From: Qipengyuania soli
GTDB lineage: Bacteria > Pseudomonadota > Alphaproteobacteria > Sphingomonadales > Sphingomonadaceae
Assembly (NCBI RefSeq): GCF_015529805.1
Contig: NZ_CP064654.1
Span: 868,001 to 932,000, forward strand
Reading direction: 5' to 3'
DNA length: 64,000 nucleotides
Part shown: one piece after another, positions 18,235 to 29,311 of the stretch
Layout of the letters: every line of letters begins with the position of its first letter
Numbering within the stretch: position 1 is the first letter of the stretch
The notes under the pieces: model-generated
What the model was told of the DNA's origin: nothing
Database searches by the model: none
What the model saw: the letters and a program-made list of their open reading frames with translations, nothing else
Program-made: the position numbers and the translations under genes

Positions 18235-18839
18235 GTCAGCGGGACCTGCGCGATGCGATCAAAAGCCTCACGCTTGCGCAGGCGCGCATACCAGTCCTTC
18301 ACCGCAGGCCGCTCGGCGCGCTCGATGGGGAGGGTCAGCCAGGTGTGGATGTAGACGCCCATCGGGATGTCACCGATCCCGAACCGCTTGCCCGATAGCC
18401 ACGGCTGCCGTTCGAGTTCGGCTTCGAGAATTGCGACCATCTTACCCGCTGCGCTGGCTGAGGCGGCAATAGCGTTCTCATCACGCTCTTCCGGCTTCTT
18501 GCGGACGAGACCGATGAAGGCATTGCGCTGGGCATCGGCGAAGGAAAACTGCCAATCCATCCACTTGTCTGCCGCGGCGCGCTGTTGCGCATCTGCCGGC
18601 TGAAATTCGGGCCCGTAGCGATCGGCAAGATAGCGCAGGATCGCATTCGATTCCCACAGCACGAAGCCATCATCGTCGATGGTCGGGATCAGGCGGTTCG
18701 GATTGGCTGCGAGATAGGCATCGGTGAAGCCGAACTGCCCGCCCATGTCGATGCGCTGGTGGGGAAGGCCGATTTCCTCGGCGAGCCAAACTACCTTCTT
18801 GACGTTGTGCGAATTGATGCGGCCCCAGATCGTCAGCAT
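18231..18839 (-). CDS. Glutathione S-transferase family protein
   Basis: A 202-residue protein with the N-terminal thioredoxin-like GST domain: MLTIWGRINSHNVKKVVWLAEE, the cis-Pro element NRLIPTIDDDGF and the GSH-gamma-Glu binding motif WESNAILRYLADRYG. The C-terminal helical domain contains FGIGDIPMGVYIHTW, the typical N-capping box region. The likely catalytic residue is the N-terminal Ser10 or Asn11 region. The physiological substrate is unknown. The start lies 6 bases after argJ, and the last 4 bases overlap the start of the IMPase-family gene. Confidence 0.93.
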   Translation of the reverse strand: MLTIWGRINSHNVKKVVWLAEEIGLPHQRIDMGGQFGFTDAYLAANPNRLIPTIDDDGFVLWESNAILRYLADRYGPEFQPADAQQRAAADKWMDWQFSFADAQRNAFIGLVRKKPEERDENAIAASASAAGKMVAILEAELERQPWLSGKRFGIGDIPMGVYIHTWLTLPIERAERPAVKDWYARLRKREAFDRIAQVPLT

Positions 18840-18845
18840 GGCGCC

Positions 18846-20072
18846 TCAGCTCCGGTAATCGGCGTTGATCGCGATGTATCCGTGGGTGAGATCGCAGGTC
18901 CACACTGTCGCCCGCCCTTCGCCGATGCCGAGATCGACGGAAATGTCGATCTCCTGCCCCTCGAGATGCTTTGCCACCGGCGCTTCGTCGTAGTCGGGCA
19001 GCGGCTGTCCGTCCCTTGCGGCCCAGGTTCCTGCGAAGCCGATGGAAAGCCTGTCGCGATCGGCGGGCTCACCCGCCTTGCCCACGGCCATCACCACGCG
19101 TCCCCAGTTGGCGTCGCCGCCGGCAATTGCTGTTTTGACCAAGGGAGAATTGGCGATGGAAAGCCCGACGCGGCGCGCGCTTGCGTCGCTGTCCGCACCG
19201 GTCACGGTGATCGCAATGAACTTCTGTGCGCCTTCCCCGTCACGGATGACAAGGTGCGAAAGTTCGCGGCAAACATCGAGTAGCGCCGCGTAGAAGGCAT
19301 CGGCGCCCGCATCGTCCCAAGAGGAGATAGGCGCGTTGCCCGCTTTGCCGGTGGCGAAGGCGAGTACCGTGTCGCTGGTCGAGGTGTCGCCATCGACCGT
19401 GATGCAAGAGAAGCTCGCATCATTGGCCCTGGACAGCATTTCCTGGAGGAATGCCGGTTCGACCGAAGCATCGGTGAAAACGTAGCCGAGCATGGTCGCC
19501 ATATCGGGAGCGATCATGCCGCTGCCCTTGATTATGCCTGCCAGTTCCACGCGAGTATTGCCGATCATTGCCGATGCCGCGGCGCCCTTGGTGAAGGTGT
19601 CGGTCGTACCGATAGCGGAGGCGGCTTCCTCCCACCCGCAAGGCTGGGCAGTCAGGGCAGCTTCCACGCCTGCACGGGCCTTGTCGCGGGGCAAGGGAAC
19701 GCCGATCACGCCGGTAGAAGAAACGAAGACTTCGCTCGGCTGGCAGTCCAGAGCCTCTGCCACCTGCGCCATGATCTGCTCGACCGCCTCGCGCCCGCGG
19801 TAGCCGGTGAAGGCGTTGGAATTGCCGGCATTGACCACCAGGGCCCGGGCCGATCCCAATCGCGCCTGTTCGCGCCCCAGTTCGACTTCGCTCGAAGCGC
19901 AGGCGCTCTTGGTGAACACCCCCGCTACAGCGGTGCCGGGTGTCAGCTCGGCGAGAGTCAGGTCGGCCCTGTCCCAGTTCTTGTAGCGGGCACGCGCCAC
20001 GCGCAACGTCACGCCGGATATGGCGGGCATTGCGGGAAACGGGCGGGCGAGGGGAGAGCGCGCGAGGTCCAT
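18846..20072 (-). CDS. argJ: Bifunctional ornithine acetyltransferase/N-acetylglutamate synthase ArgJ
   Basis: A 408-residue enzyme of the cyclic arginine pathway that transfers acetyl from N-acetylornithine to glutamate. The precursor cleaves itself before the Thr in the motif DMATMLGYVFTDA; the sequence around it (KGSGMIAPDMATML) is exactly family-like. Other markers: NAGNSNAFTG, VSSTGVIG, GDTSTSDTV and the C terminus HGYIAINADYRS. The ATG at 20072 gives MDLARSPLARPF; the reading frame stays open upstream but without family similarity. Whether it also uses acetyl-CoA (true bifunctionality) cannot be told. Confidence 0.96.
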   Translation of the reverse strand: MDLARSPLARPFPAMPAISGVTLRVARARYKNWDRADLTLAELTPGTAVAGVFTKSACASSEVELGREQARLGSARALVVNAGNSNAFTGYRGREAVEQIMAQVAEALDCQPSEVFVSSTGVIGVPLPRDKARAGVEAALTAQPCGWEEAASAIGTTDTFTKGAAASAMIGNTRVELAGIIKGSGMIAPDMATMLGYVFTDASVEPAFLQEMLSRANDASFSCITVDGDTSTSDTVLAFATGKAGNAPISSWDDAGADAFYAALLDVCRELSHLVIRDGEGAQKFIAITVTGADSDASARRVGLSIANSPLVKTAIAGGDANWGRVVMAVGKAGEPADRDRLSIGFAGTWAARDGQPLPDYDEAPVAKHLEGQEIDISVDLGIGEGRATVWTCDLTHGYIAINADYRS

Positions 20073-20112
20073 GCCCCGCGCGCTATATCGTCGCCCCTCC
20101 GCCCGCAAGCGT

Positions 20113-22173
20113 TCAGGCAGCTGCCATGCGTCCCTTGGGTACCAGCAGGAAGGCTGCAAGGTAGAGCAGGCCGGTCACGATCAGCAGGTTGTTGTAGCCA
20201 GTGAACAGCGCCGCATACTCAAGGCAGCCGCCGACGATCGTGCCGAGAAGGTTGATCGCAAAGGCGCTCTGCGAATCGCCGCTTTCACGGAAGCGCTTCG
20301 CAAAGGCGATGTTCGCCAGGTAGATCGGGACGAATGCCAGCAGGGTCGCTGCGATAAGGCGCGGCCAGAAGCCTAGCGGCAGCAGCCATTCGGGCTTGAT
20401 GATCCATGCCGCTGCAAGCGAGGCTGCAATCGCCACGAACACGACCTTGAGCGGCGGTGTCTTTACTCTCCGCTCAGTTTCGACAGCCGCAAGCACGACA
20501 ACAAGGACGCCTGCGAAGACGAGCGCGTTGACGAACCAGGTCGTGCCGAAAAGCAGGGCGAAAGTGGCAATGTTCTTGGTTTCCAGCAGCAGGAAGGCAG
20601 CACCCATGAAGAACAGGTCGGCGTAGGGACGCATGGTCCCCAGCGGTCCGCCGAGCACGCGGATGGTAGCCAGCGATGCGAGAAGGATCGCGGCAATGGT
20701 GATGGCGTACAGGGGCGGGAAAGTGCCGCCACGGAAATAGAGGAAGGGTGCATCGTCACTGACGGTGGAAATGGAGGTGGTCGGCTGCCATTCCTCGCCG
20801 CAGGTCTGGTCGGCTTCGTTCATCGCGACGCTGACCACGGCCTGAGCGTCAGCCCAGGTATCGACGCATGGCTTGTGGCCGAACACGGCCTGTGCAGTCC
20901 CGCCAAGACGGTCGATCAACCACGGCTCGCGGTAGTAATTGTACATTGCGAAGGCGCCGTTGGGCTTCAACACGTCCTTGACCGACTGCATTGCCTCCTG
21001 GGTGAAGAGGAAGCTTTCGAGCCGGATCTGCGATGCGCCACTGACCAGCGTAAGCGAGTCAGGCAGGGCGAACAGGACGAGATCGTACTTGCGATCGGTG
21101 TTCTCGAGGAAAGCGCGACCGTCGTTGACGTGACGGGTGACGCCCGGATTCTGGTAGGGGCGGTTGATGTTGTTCTTGGCGCCGATTTCCATGATCAGCG
21201 GGTCGATATCGACGGCATCGACATGCTTGGCGCCTTCGCTCAGCGCGATGGCCACGTCGGATCCCGAACCTGCGCCGACGATGAGGACATCGTCGAGCTT
21301 CTTGGGAAGGCGCAGGTAGGGCGTTTCATAGATGCGCTCACCCTGCTTCAGTTTCCATTCCGCTGGCGCCATCAGCTGGTGCGGAACACCGTTTGCGCGG
21401 ATAAGGAGGAAGCCCTTATCGCCTTCGACGACTTTCTGGGTTTGGACCTTGTAATATGGCGACCAGGCAACGCCTGGTTGCAGGGTTTCCATGCCCAGAC
21501 CGATCAAAAGGGCAATCGACCAAAGTGCGCTGACAAGGCGTCGGTTCTTCGCACTCAGGATCACGATCGGAATCAGTACGATTATGCCCCAGACGATCGA
21601 TGGGGCCTGCAGGAAACTAAGGGCGGTAAAGGCGAGAATACCAGCCAGCGAGCCAAGCAGGTCGCTGCGATAGGAAATTAGCGGGGGAAGATGCGCGAAG
21701 CAGCGACCGACCATTTCTGCCGGTCCCGCGAGAATAACCGCCACGAGAAGGAAGACGATCGGCAACGCGAGCCATGCAGGCGGTCCCTTAATCTCGAGCG
21801 AGGTAAAGTAGATCAGGTCCGACCCGCTTCTCTCGATCGAAACCGGGAAGACGATCACGAGGATCACCAGGATGCAGAGCAGCGGCAAGGTTATCGGCCA
21901 CACGGACCAGCTCTTCCGACTGATCAGGAAGCCCGCTCCGATACCGAGGAAAGATCCAAGAAGGACGAAATTCGAGAAATAGGACAGGTGGACGACATTC
22001 GAGCCGAGCCAGCGGATTAATGCCAGTTCGAGGAACAGCATGAGGAAGGCTGAAAGAACCAGCCGCCTGACTACCGGTTTTGCGGCGTACCCTTCCAACA
22101 CGTTGTTTCCGGTGGCTTCGGAGGCGTCGAGCGCCTGTGCGGTATCGTTGGTCACGTGATCCCCTGTCCCCAT
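20113..22173 (-). CDS. Large membrane protein with spermidine-synthase-like methyltransferase fold
   Basis: A 686-residue protein with about 6-8 N-terminal membrane helices (roughly residues 38-245), a soluble Rossmann domain (about 290-460) and about 6 more C-terminal helices. The soluble part has the polyamine-synthase/SAM-like site DVLIVGAGSGSDVAIAL, the acidic strand end VDAVDIDPLIMEIG and DGRAFLENTDRKYDLV. This is the layout of membrane-embedded spermidine synthase-like proteins; catalytic activity is not proven for most. The ATG at 22173 is used, but GTG at 22155 has a better ribosome-binding site (AGGGGA 6 bases upstream). It precedes argJ by 40 bases. Confidence 0.8.
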   Translation of the reverse strand: MGTGDHVTNDTAQALDASEATGNNVLEGYAAKPVVRRLVLSAFLMLFLELALIRWLGSNVVHLSYFSNFVLLGSFLGIGAGFLISRKSWSVWPITLPLLCILVILVIVFPVSIERSGSDLIYFTSLEIKGPPAWLALPIVFLLVAVILAGPAEMVGRCFAHLPPLISYRSDLLGSLAGILAFTALSFLQAPSIVWGIIVLIPIVILSAKNRRLVSALWSIALLIGLGMETLQPGVAWSPYYKVQTQKVVEGDKGFLLIRANGVPHQLMAPAEWKLKQGERIYETPYLRLPKKLDDVLIVGAGSGSDVAIALSEGAKHVDAVDIDPLIMEIGAKNNINRPYQNPGVTRHVNDGRAFLENTDRKYDLVLFALPDSLTLVSGASQIRLESFLFTQEAMQSVKDVLKPNGAFAMYNYYREPWLIDRLGGTAQAVFGHKPCVDTWADAQAVVSVAMNEADQTCGEEWQPTTSISTVSDDAPFLYFRGGTFPPLYAITIAAILLASLATIRVLGGPLGTMRPYADLFFMGAAFLLLETKNIATFALLFGTTWFVNALVFAGVLVVVLAAVETERRVKTPPLKVVFVAIAASLAAAWIIKPEWLLPLGFWPRLIAATLLAFVPIYLANIAFAKRFRESGDSQSAFAINLLGTIVGGCLEYAALFTGYNNLLIVTGLLYLAAFLLVPKGRMAAA

Positions 22174-22218
22174 TCCGCCCGTGATGGGCGTCCAGCAGCC
22201 ACCGATATGGCGTTATGG

Positions 22219-22233
22219 TTAGCGAACTCTTAA
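22219..22233. promoter_or_regulatory. CtrA-like box (one mismatch)
   Basis: TTAG, seven bases, TTAA in the divergent region between the membrane spermidine-synthase-like gene and the small secreted protein. It differs from TTAA-N7-TTAA at one base. Context (divL in the same window) makes a CtrA link imaginable, but the match is short and could be chance. Confidence 0.25.
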
Positions 22234-22287
22234 GCCGGACGACCGTCCATGGACAAAGGTGTGGGGCCTCACTATTGTGGAATAACG

Positions 22288-22560
22288 ATGTTCCGGCAGC
22301 TCCTCGCCCTCCTTGCCTTGCTCAGCGGTCTTGCCGCTTACGGCACGCCTGCACAGGCGGCCATCGGCAGCGGCGTGGACATCGGCGTGGAGCAGGCGGC
22401 GGACAATGCGGTCGCACCCAAGTCGGGCAAGCCGGTTTGCGCCGACCGTGAAGTCCAGCAGAAGCTGAAGGGCGAGAAATCGACTCCTTGCCGTCCTGCG
22501 CCGACCGTCGTCATCGTGGTCCCGACCGTGATGTTCGGGCCCGACCGCGCTTACGAATAG
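22288..22560 (+). CDS. Small secreted hypothetical protein, 90 aa
   Basis: A Sec signal peptide is clear: MFRQLLALLALLSGL then a likely cleavage after AQA (about residue 24). The mature chain of about 66 residues has two Cys, in PVCADREVQQ and STPCRPAP, and ends with a hydrophobic strand VVIVVPTVMFG. I do not recognise a family. The start ATG at 22288 is chosen because the hydrophobic core begins right after it; the open frame extends upstream without sense. It lies about 90 bases ahead of secA but is not obviously part of the Sec machinery. Confidence 0.78.
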   Translation: MFRQLLALLALLSGLAAYGTPAQAAIGSGVDIGVEQAADNAVAPKSGKPVCADREVQQKLKGEKSTPCRPAPTVVIVVPTVMFGPDRAYE

Positions 22561-22652
22561 CGCGCTTTCCACAAGTTTCCGATCCGGTCGCCCGGCACCA
22601 TCAGCGTGCGCGGGCATTTGCCATATAGAATTACCCAGGGGCTACCCAATCC

Positions 22653-25403
<2,751 letters not shown>

Positions 25404-25417
25404 CGCCGCAGGACCCT

Positions 25418-25453
25418 CCAGCCGCGGTTCCGCCCTATGCGGACCGCGGCTGG
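25418..25453. terminator. Long inverted repeat between convergent secA and GNAT gene
   Basis: CCAGCCGCGGT and ACCGCGGCTGG form an 11-bp perfect outer stem, with a further CCGC/GCGG inner stem around a CCTAT loop. It starts 15 bases after the secA stop and covers the last codons and the stop of the GNAT gene. There is no T-run on either strand, so it may act as a bidirectional, possibly Rho-assisted, end signal or protect the 3' ends. Confidence 0.55.
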
Positions 25454-26052
25454 CGCAACATGGGGACGAGGGGCGGGCTATTGGGCTGCGGATGTAGCGG
25501 ATCGCCGCAGACTTCGAAGCCGCACGAACTGTAGAAGCCGTGGTTTGCGGGGTTCGAATTCTCAAGATAGGCGGGCATTTCCGCCCTGTCACATGCGGCC
25601 AGGACCGGTGCGATGAGCTTGCGCCCAAGCCCCTTGCCCTGCGCCGCAGGTCGCACGCCGATGCTGAAGAGGTAGGCGTGCGGAAAGTTCGGATGGACCG
25701 AGTCCATGGCCTCGCCGGTCAATATGCCGCGCTTCACGGCGCCGGGACCGCACATGAGGGCAGTGGGCACTGCGAAACGGAAATAGTCCCAGTTGCTGAA
25801 ACTGGCATCGCCCCCCGGCAGCATCCACATGCATGCGCCTTCATCGCCAAGTGAATAGCAGTATCCGCGCGGTACGTAGATGTTGCGGGCCTGCATGTGG
25901 AACAGGTTACGGATTCCTGCAAAATTGCCGAACAGCCAAAGGTTGAACGGGTCGTTTCGGAAGGCATCGGCGGTGATGCTGCCGATCTTCCGCGCGTCGC
26001 GCTTGCTTGCGTGATTGAGTTGCAACCCAAGGTCGATTTCGCCGGCATCCAT
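25435..26052 (-). CDS. GNAT-family N-acetyltransferase
   Basis: A 205-residue acyltransferase. The acetyl-CoA pyrophosphate loop is in FSIGVRPAAQGKGLGRKLI (R/Q-x-x-G-x-G/A pattern), followed by the motif ENSNPANHGFYSSCGFEVCG, which matches the GNAT beta6-alpha4 region. The ATG at 26052 has GGGGGAAAG 6-14 bases upstream; the in-frame ATG further up lacks this. The substrate is unknown. It overlaps a large palindrome at its 3' end and is divergent from the TauE-type permease. Confidence 0.9.
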   Translation of the reverse strand: MDAGEIDLGLQLNHASKRDARKIGSITADAFRNDPFNLWLFGNFAGIRNLFHMQARNIYVPRGYCYSLGDEGACMWMLPGGDASFSNWDYFRFAVPTALMCGPGAVKRGILTGEAMDSVHPNFPHAYLFSIGVRPAAQGKGLGRKLIAPVLAACDRAEMPAYLENSNPANHGFYSSCGFEVCGDPLHPQPNSPPLVPMLRQPRSA

Positions 26053-26120
26053 GTGCTTTCCCCCAAGAAGCAAGCGCGGGAAGGCTAGCTGAGCGTCACC
26101 GGGCGGTCTAGGCGTCGCAA

Positions 26121-26858
26121 ATGCCGCTCTTGCTCGCTGCCTTCCTGGTTACTGCCTTGCTCTACGCCAGCGTTGGTTTCGGCGGGGGCTCAACATATAG
26201 CGCGCTCCTCGCCCTGTCCGGCATCGACTACCGCGTGCTTCCGCTGATTTCGCTGTGCTGCAACCTCGTCGTCGTCCTTGGCGGTACGATCAGGTTTGCC
26301 CGCGCAGGTGTGATACCCTGGCGCCCGGCAGCAATCCTGACAGCCATAGCTGCGCCAGCAGCATTCCTGGGCGGGCTGACGCCGATCGGGGAGAGCGCCT
26401 TCATGCTGCTGTTGGGGGCCAGCCTGGTTCTCACCGCATTGACGATGCTGCTGCCCGTCAAGGAAGGCGACGAGGGAAGGCCGCATGGGCTGGCAAGGCT
26501 TGCCCCGCTGGCCGCGGCGCCCCTCGGATACCTGGCGGGGCTGGTCGGTATCGGCGGCGGCATTTTCCTTGCCCCGCTTCTACACCTTACCCGGTGGAAC
26601 AATCCGCGCGCTATCGCCGCCACTGCGAGCCTGTTTATCCTGGTGAATTCCCTCTTCGGCCTTGCAGGACAGGTTCTGAAGGGCGGAGAAGGGCGTTTGG
26701 TCGCCGCGATGGATTTCGGCCTGCCCCTGCTGATTGCGGTGGCGATTGGCGGGCAGATCGGCAGCTGGATCGCGGTGCACAAACTGCCGCAGAAATGGAT
26801 CCGCTGGGGAACGGCCGCGCTGGTGTTCTGGGTGGGGTTTCGCCTGCTGACGGCATAA
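26121..26858 (+). CDS. TauE/SafE family membrane permease
   Basis: A 245-residue inner-membrane protein with about 7-8 hydrophobic helices. The repeated signature of this family is visible twice: YASVGFGGGSTYSALLAL near the N terminus and LAGLVGIGGGIFLAPLL in the second half. These proteins export sulfite, sulfoacetate or related organosulfur anions; the substrate here is unknown, and no sulfur-oxidation gene is nearby. No Shine-Dalgarno sequence precedes the ATG, so the start is less certain. It is followed at once by a hairpin shared with tRNA-Asn. Confidence 0.9.
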   Translation: MPLLLAAFLVTALLYASVGFGGGSTYSALLALSGIDYRVLPLISLCCNLVVVLGGTIRFARAGVIPWRPAAILTAIAAPAAFLGGLTPIGESAFMLLLGASLVLTALTMLLPVKEGDEGRPHGLARLAPLAAAPLGYLAGLVGIGGGIFLAPLLHLTRWNNPRAIAATASLFILVNSLFGLAGQVLKGGEGRLVAAMDFGLPLLIAVAIGGQIGSWIAVHKLPQKWIRWGTAALVFWVGFRLLTA

Positions 26859-26860
26859 CG

Positions 26861-26883
26861 AAAAAGCCGCCCGAAAGGCGGTT
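26861..26883 (-). terminator. Intrinsic terminator of tRNA-Asn
   Basis: Read on the minus strand: a stem of CCGCC and GGCGG (extended by A-T and G-T pairs) around a TTTCG loop, followed by CTTTTT. It lies 25 bases downstream of the tRNA-Asn 3' end. The same hairpin starts right after the stop of the permease gene, so it may serve both, but the T-run is only on the minus strand. Confidence 0.82.
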
Positions 26884-26907
26884 ATCGTTCTGGCGATGTG
26901 CAGAAAG

Positions 26908-26982
26908 TGGCTCCCCGAGTTGGATTCGAACCAACGACCAAGTGATTAACAGTCACCTACTCTACCGCTGAGCTATCGGGGA
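26908..26982 (-). tRNA. tRNA-Asn (anticodon GTT)
   Basis: A 75-nt cloverleaf on the minus strand: acceptor TCCCCGA/TCGGGGA, D arm GCTCAGCGGTAGAGT, anticodon loop CTGTTAA with GTT, T arm GGTTCGAATCC, discriminator G and an encoded CCA. All stems pair. Promoter and terminator are visible on both sides. Confidence 0.98.
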
Positions 26983-27005
26983 GCAGCCCGTCAGGCAGGG
27001 GTGCG

Positions 27006-27034
27006 CCTATATGGGTGGCTCCGCGGTTTGGCAA
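27006..27034 (-). promoter_or_regulatory. Promoter of tRNA-Asn
   Basis: On the minus strand TTGCCA, exactly 17 bases, then TATAGG. It is placed so that transcription would start about 17 bases before the mature tRNA end. A 14-base block AATTGCCCGCTTGC that includes the start of the -35 element recurs at the same distance in front of tRNA-Pro. Confidence 0.6.
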
Positions 27035-27078
27035 GCGGGCAATTGGCAAAAATTGCGCGGAATTTCCGGTGGTGTCGC

Positions 27079-27858
27079 TCAGAACACGAACTGTTCGGAA
27101 ACTATGCGTTCGTCGAGCGCGTGGCCGGGGTCGAAAAGCAGGGTCAACGCACTTTCGCGGGCGATCTCCAGGTGTACTTCGGCAACGTCGCGGATTTCCT
27201 TCTGGTCGGCGACGGCACTGACGGGCCGCTTCTGCGATTCATGGACCTTGAAAGAGATCCGACTGCGGTCGGGAAGGATGGCACCTTTCCACCGTCTCGG
27301 CCGGAACGCGGAGATGGGAGTTAGGGCGAGGAGCTGCGAATCGAGTGGCAGGATCGGCCCGTCGGCCGACAGGTTGTAAGCTGTTGAGCCTGCCGGAGTG
27401 GCGACCAGCACGCCATCGCAGACCAGTTCCTTGATCCGCACCTTGTCATCGACGCTGACTTCGATTTTGGCGGTCTGGCGCGTTTCACGCAGCAACGAGA
27501 CTTCGTTGATGGCGCAGTGGCGCACTACCGCGCCGTCTTGGGTTGTCGCCTCCATCGCCAGAGGCAGGATAGTGTGTGGCTTTGCCCGCGATATGCGCCC
27601 TAGCAGTTGGTCTGCCCGGCGATTGCGGTTCATCAGGAAGCCGACGGTACCGAGGTTCAGGCCGTAGGCCGGCACGATCTTTCCGGTGTAGAGCATGGTG
27701 TGGAGGCTCTGAAGCATAAAGCCGTCTCCCCCCAGGACCACTGCTGCATCGGCATCCTCGAGGGGAACCCAATCGGCCAGCTGGCGATAATCCTCCGCCG
27801 CCTCCTGAGCACGCTCCGAGTCGGAGACGAGAAGTGCCAAGCGGCTGTAATCTGCCAT
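27079..27858 (-). CDS. nadK: NAD kinase NadK
   Basis: A 259-residue ATP (or polyphosphate)-dependent kinase that makes NADP from NAD. The diagnostic GGDGFML motif (here VVLGGDGFML, about residues 41-50) and the NAD-binding NEVSLLRE, plus LVATPAGSTAYNLSADGPIL and the basic FRPRRWKGAILP segment, are all present. It is short compared with the E. coli enzyme (292 aa) but typical for alphaproteobacteria. The ATG at 27858 is chosen; the frame upstream has no family similarity. A promoter-like element lies about 50 bases upstream. Divergent from the EAL gene. Confidence 0.95.
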   Translation of the reverse strand: MADYSRLALLVSDSERAQEAAEDYRQLADWVPLEDADAAVVLGGDGFMLQSLHTMLYTGKIVPAYGLNLGTVGFLMNRNRRADQLLGRISRAKPHTILPLAMEATTQDGAVVRHCAINEVSLLRETRQTAKIEVSVDDKVRIKELVCDGVLVATPAGSTAYNLSADGPILPLDSQLLALTPISAFRPRRWKGAILPDRSRISFKVHESQKRPVSAVADQKEIRDVAEVHLEIARESALTLLFDPGHALDERIVSEQFVF

Positions 27859-27910
27859 TTTTGCGCCTCTACTCCACCACGCGACCGCGCAGGTTCCGGT
27901 TGCAAGCGCG

Positions 27911-27939
27911 TACCTATGGGTGCGCGTCCCATTTGGCAA
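27911..27939 (-). promoter_or_regulatory. Putative nadK promoter
   Basis: On the minus strand TTGCCA, 17 bases, TAGGTA, with a predicted start about 45 bases before the nadK ATG. The -35 element is identical to that of the tRNA-Asn promoter; the -10 is weaker. Confidence 0.42.
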
Positions 27940-27991
27940 CACAGCGGAATTGCTGGCCAAAATTTCGCGACAGGAGGATAAGAGTCATCAC

Positions 27992-29311
27992 ATGGCCACA
28001 TTGCCCGACCACGCGAACATGGAAAGCCGCGATAGCCTCACCGGCCTCGCCGACCCGGCGCACGCCCGGGCGACAATGGCGCGCTGGCAGGAAGAATGGC
28101 CGCGCGACAGCATTGCCTGCCCGATCCACGCCATGCTCATCTCGCTAGGGCGAATCGATACGGTCAACGTGGCATTCGGCGAGAGCGCCGGTGACGGCGC
28201 GCTGGTCGAAGTGGCGCAGCGGATACGTCATTTTGCCAGCGACGAGCTAGACAGCACTGCGTGGGTTGCTGCCAGATTGACCGGCGGCAATTTCCTTTTG
28301 CTCGCCCGTCAGCAGTGCAGTCGCGAGCGCTGGCAATGGCTTGCGGAAGCTCTGGCTGACGCCATCGCCATGCCCATTGCCAATCCCGAGGGTGGGGCGC
28401 GATTGCGATTGTGGCCGCGTATTGCGCTGATGCGCGTCACCGAGGGCGATGGACCCGACCAGGTGCTCGATCGGCTGTCGGAGGCCTCGGCGCGAATGCG
28501 CGGCGGACAGGGCCAACGCATCGACTGGTCCACCGGCGAAACCGCAAGCCTCGGCAGGACCTTTCGCGAACTGGAAGGCGATCTTCTCGCCGCGATCGAC
28601 AATGACGAGATCGAAATCCTCTTCCAGCCGCAATACACTCTGGCCGACGAACGTATGATCGGGGCCGAGGCGCTGGCCCGCTGGCATCACCCCACTGTGG
28701 GCCGCATCGGAGCAAGCACGCTGTTCCAGATTGCGGAGCGGGCGGATCACACCGCGCAGTTGTCGCGCCACATTGCAAAGCGCGCGCTCCAGCAGGCGGC
28801 GCACTGGCCATCGCACCTGCGGCTATCGTTGAACGTGACACCTGCCGACCTTGCAGCCGACAGTTTTGCGATGGAATTCGCTCGCATGGCGGAGCGTACG
28901 GGATTCTCGCTGTCGCGAATTACGCTGGAAATCATCGAACAGGTCCTGTTGTCGGACCTCGATCGCGTCGGCCATGTGCTCGATCAGCTGAAGCTGTTCG
29001 ACATTCGCCTGGCGCTCGACGATTTCGGGGCGGGGTTCTGCAATTTCCGTTACCTCAAGGTCTTGCCGATCGATTGTATCAAGCTGGACCGTTCGATGAT
29101 CGATGGCGTCTTGGAGGACGAACGTGATCTCGCCGTTTTCCGGGCGATTCTCGCGATGGCGCGCGCGCTTGATCTTGCCGTGGTGGTCGAAGGGGTGGAA
29201 AACGAGGCGCAGCGTCGCCTCGTCGCTGCGGAGGGATGCGAGTACTACCAGGGCTTCGTTCGTTCCGAACCGGTATCGGCGCAGAAATTTCTAGAGATGG
29301 CCGCCTCTTAA
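27992..29311 (+). CDS. EAL-domain phosphodiesterase with degenerate GGDEF domain
   Basis: A 439-residue cytosolic protein. The N-terminal part (about 1-170) starts like a GGDEF domain (DSLTGLADPAHARATM), but the GGDEF site has decayed to LTGGNFLLL, so diguanylate cyclase activity is unlikely. The EAL domain (about 190-435) keeps the key elements: GAEALARWHHP, LSLNVTPADL, LEIIEQ, LALDDFGAGFCNF, IKLDRSMI, VVVEGVEN and the loop YYQGFVRSEP. It therefore probably degrades c-di-GMP. AGGAGG lies 15 bases before ATG 27992, rather far; ATG 28019 is an alternative. No sensory or membrane segment. It is convergent with mfd, sharing TTAA. Confidence 0.9.
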   Translation: MATLPDHANMESRDSLTGLADPAHARATMARWQEEWPRDSIACPIHAMLISLGRIDTVNVAFGESAGDGALVEVAQRIRHFASDELDSTAWVAARLTGGNFLLLARQQCSRERWQWLAEALADAIAMPIANPEGGARLRLWPRIALMRVTEGDGPDQVLDRLSEASARMRGGQGQRIDWSTGETASLGRTFRELEGDLLAAIDNDEIEILFQPQYTLADERMIGAEALARWHHPTVGRIGASTLFQIAERADHTAQLSRHIAKRALQQAAHWPSHLRLSLNVTPADLAADSFAMEFARMAERTGFSLSRITLEIIEQVLLSDLDRVGHVLDQLKLFDIRLALDDFGAGFCNFRYLKVLPIDCIKLDRSMIDGVLEDERDLAVFRAILAMARALDLAVVVEGVENEAQRRLVAAEGCEYYQGFVRSEPVSAQKFLEMAAS

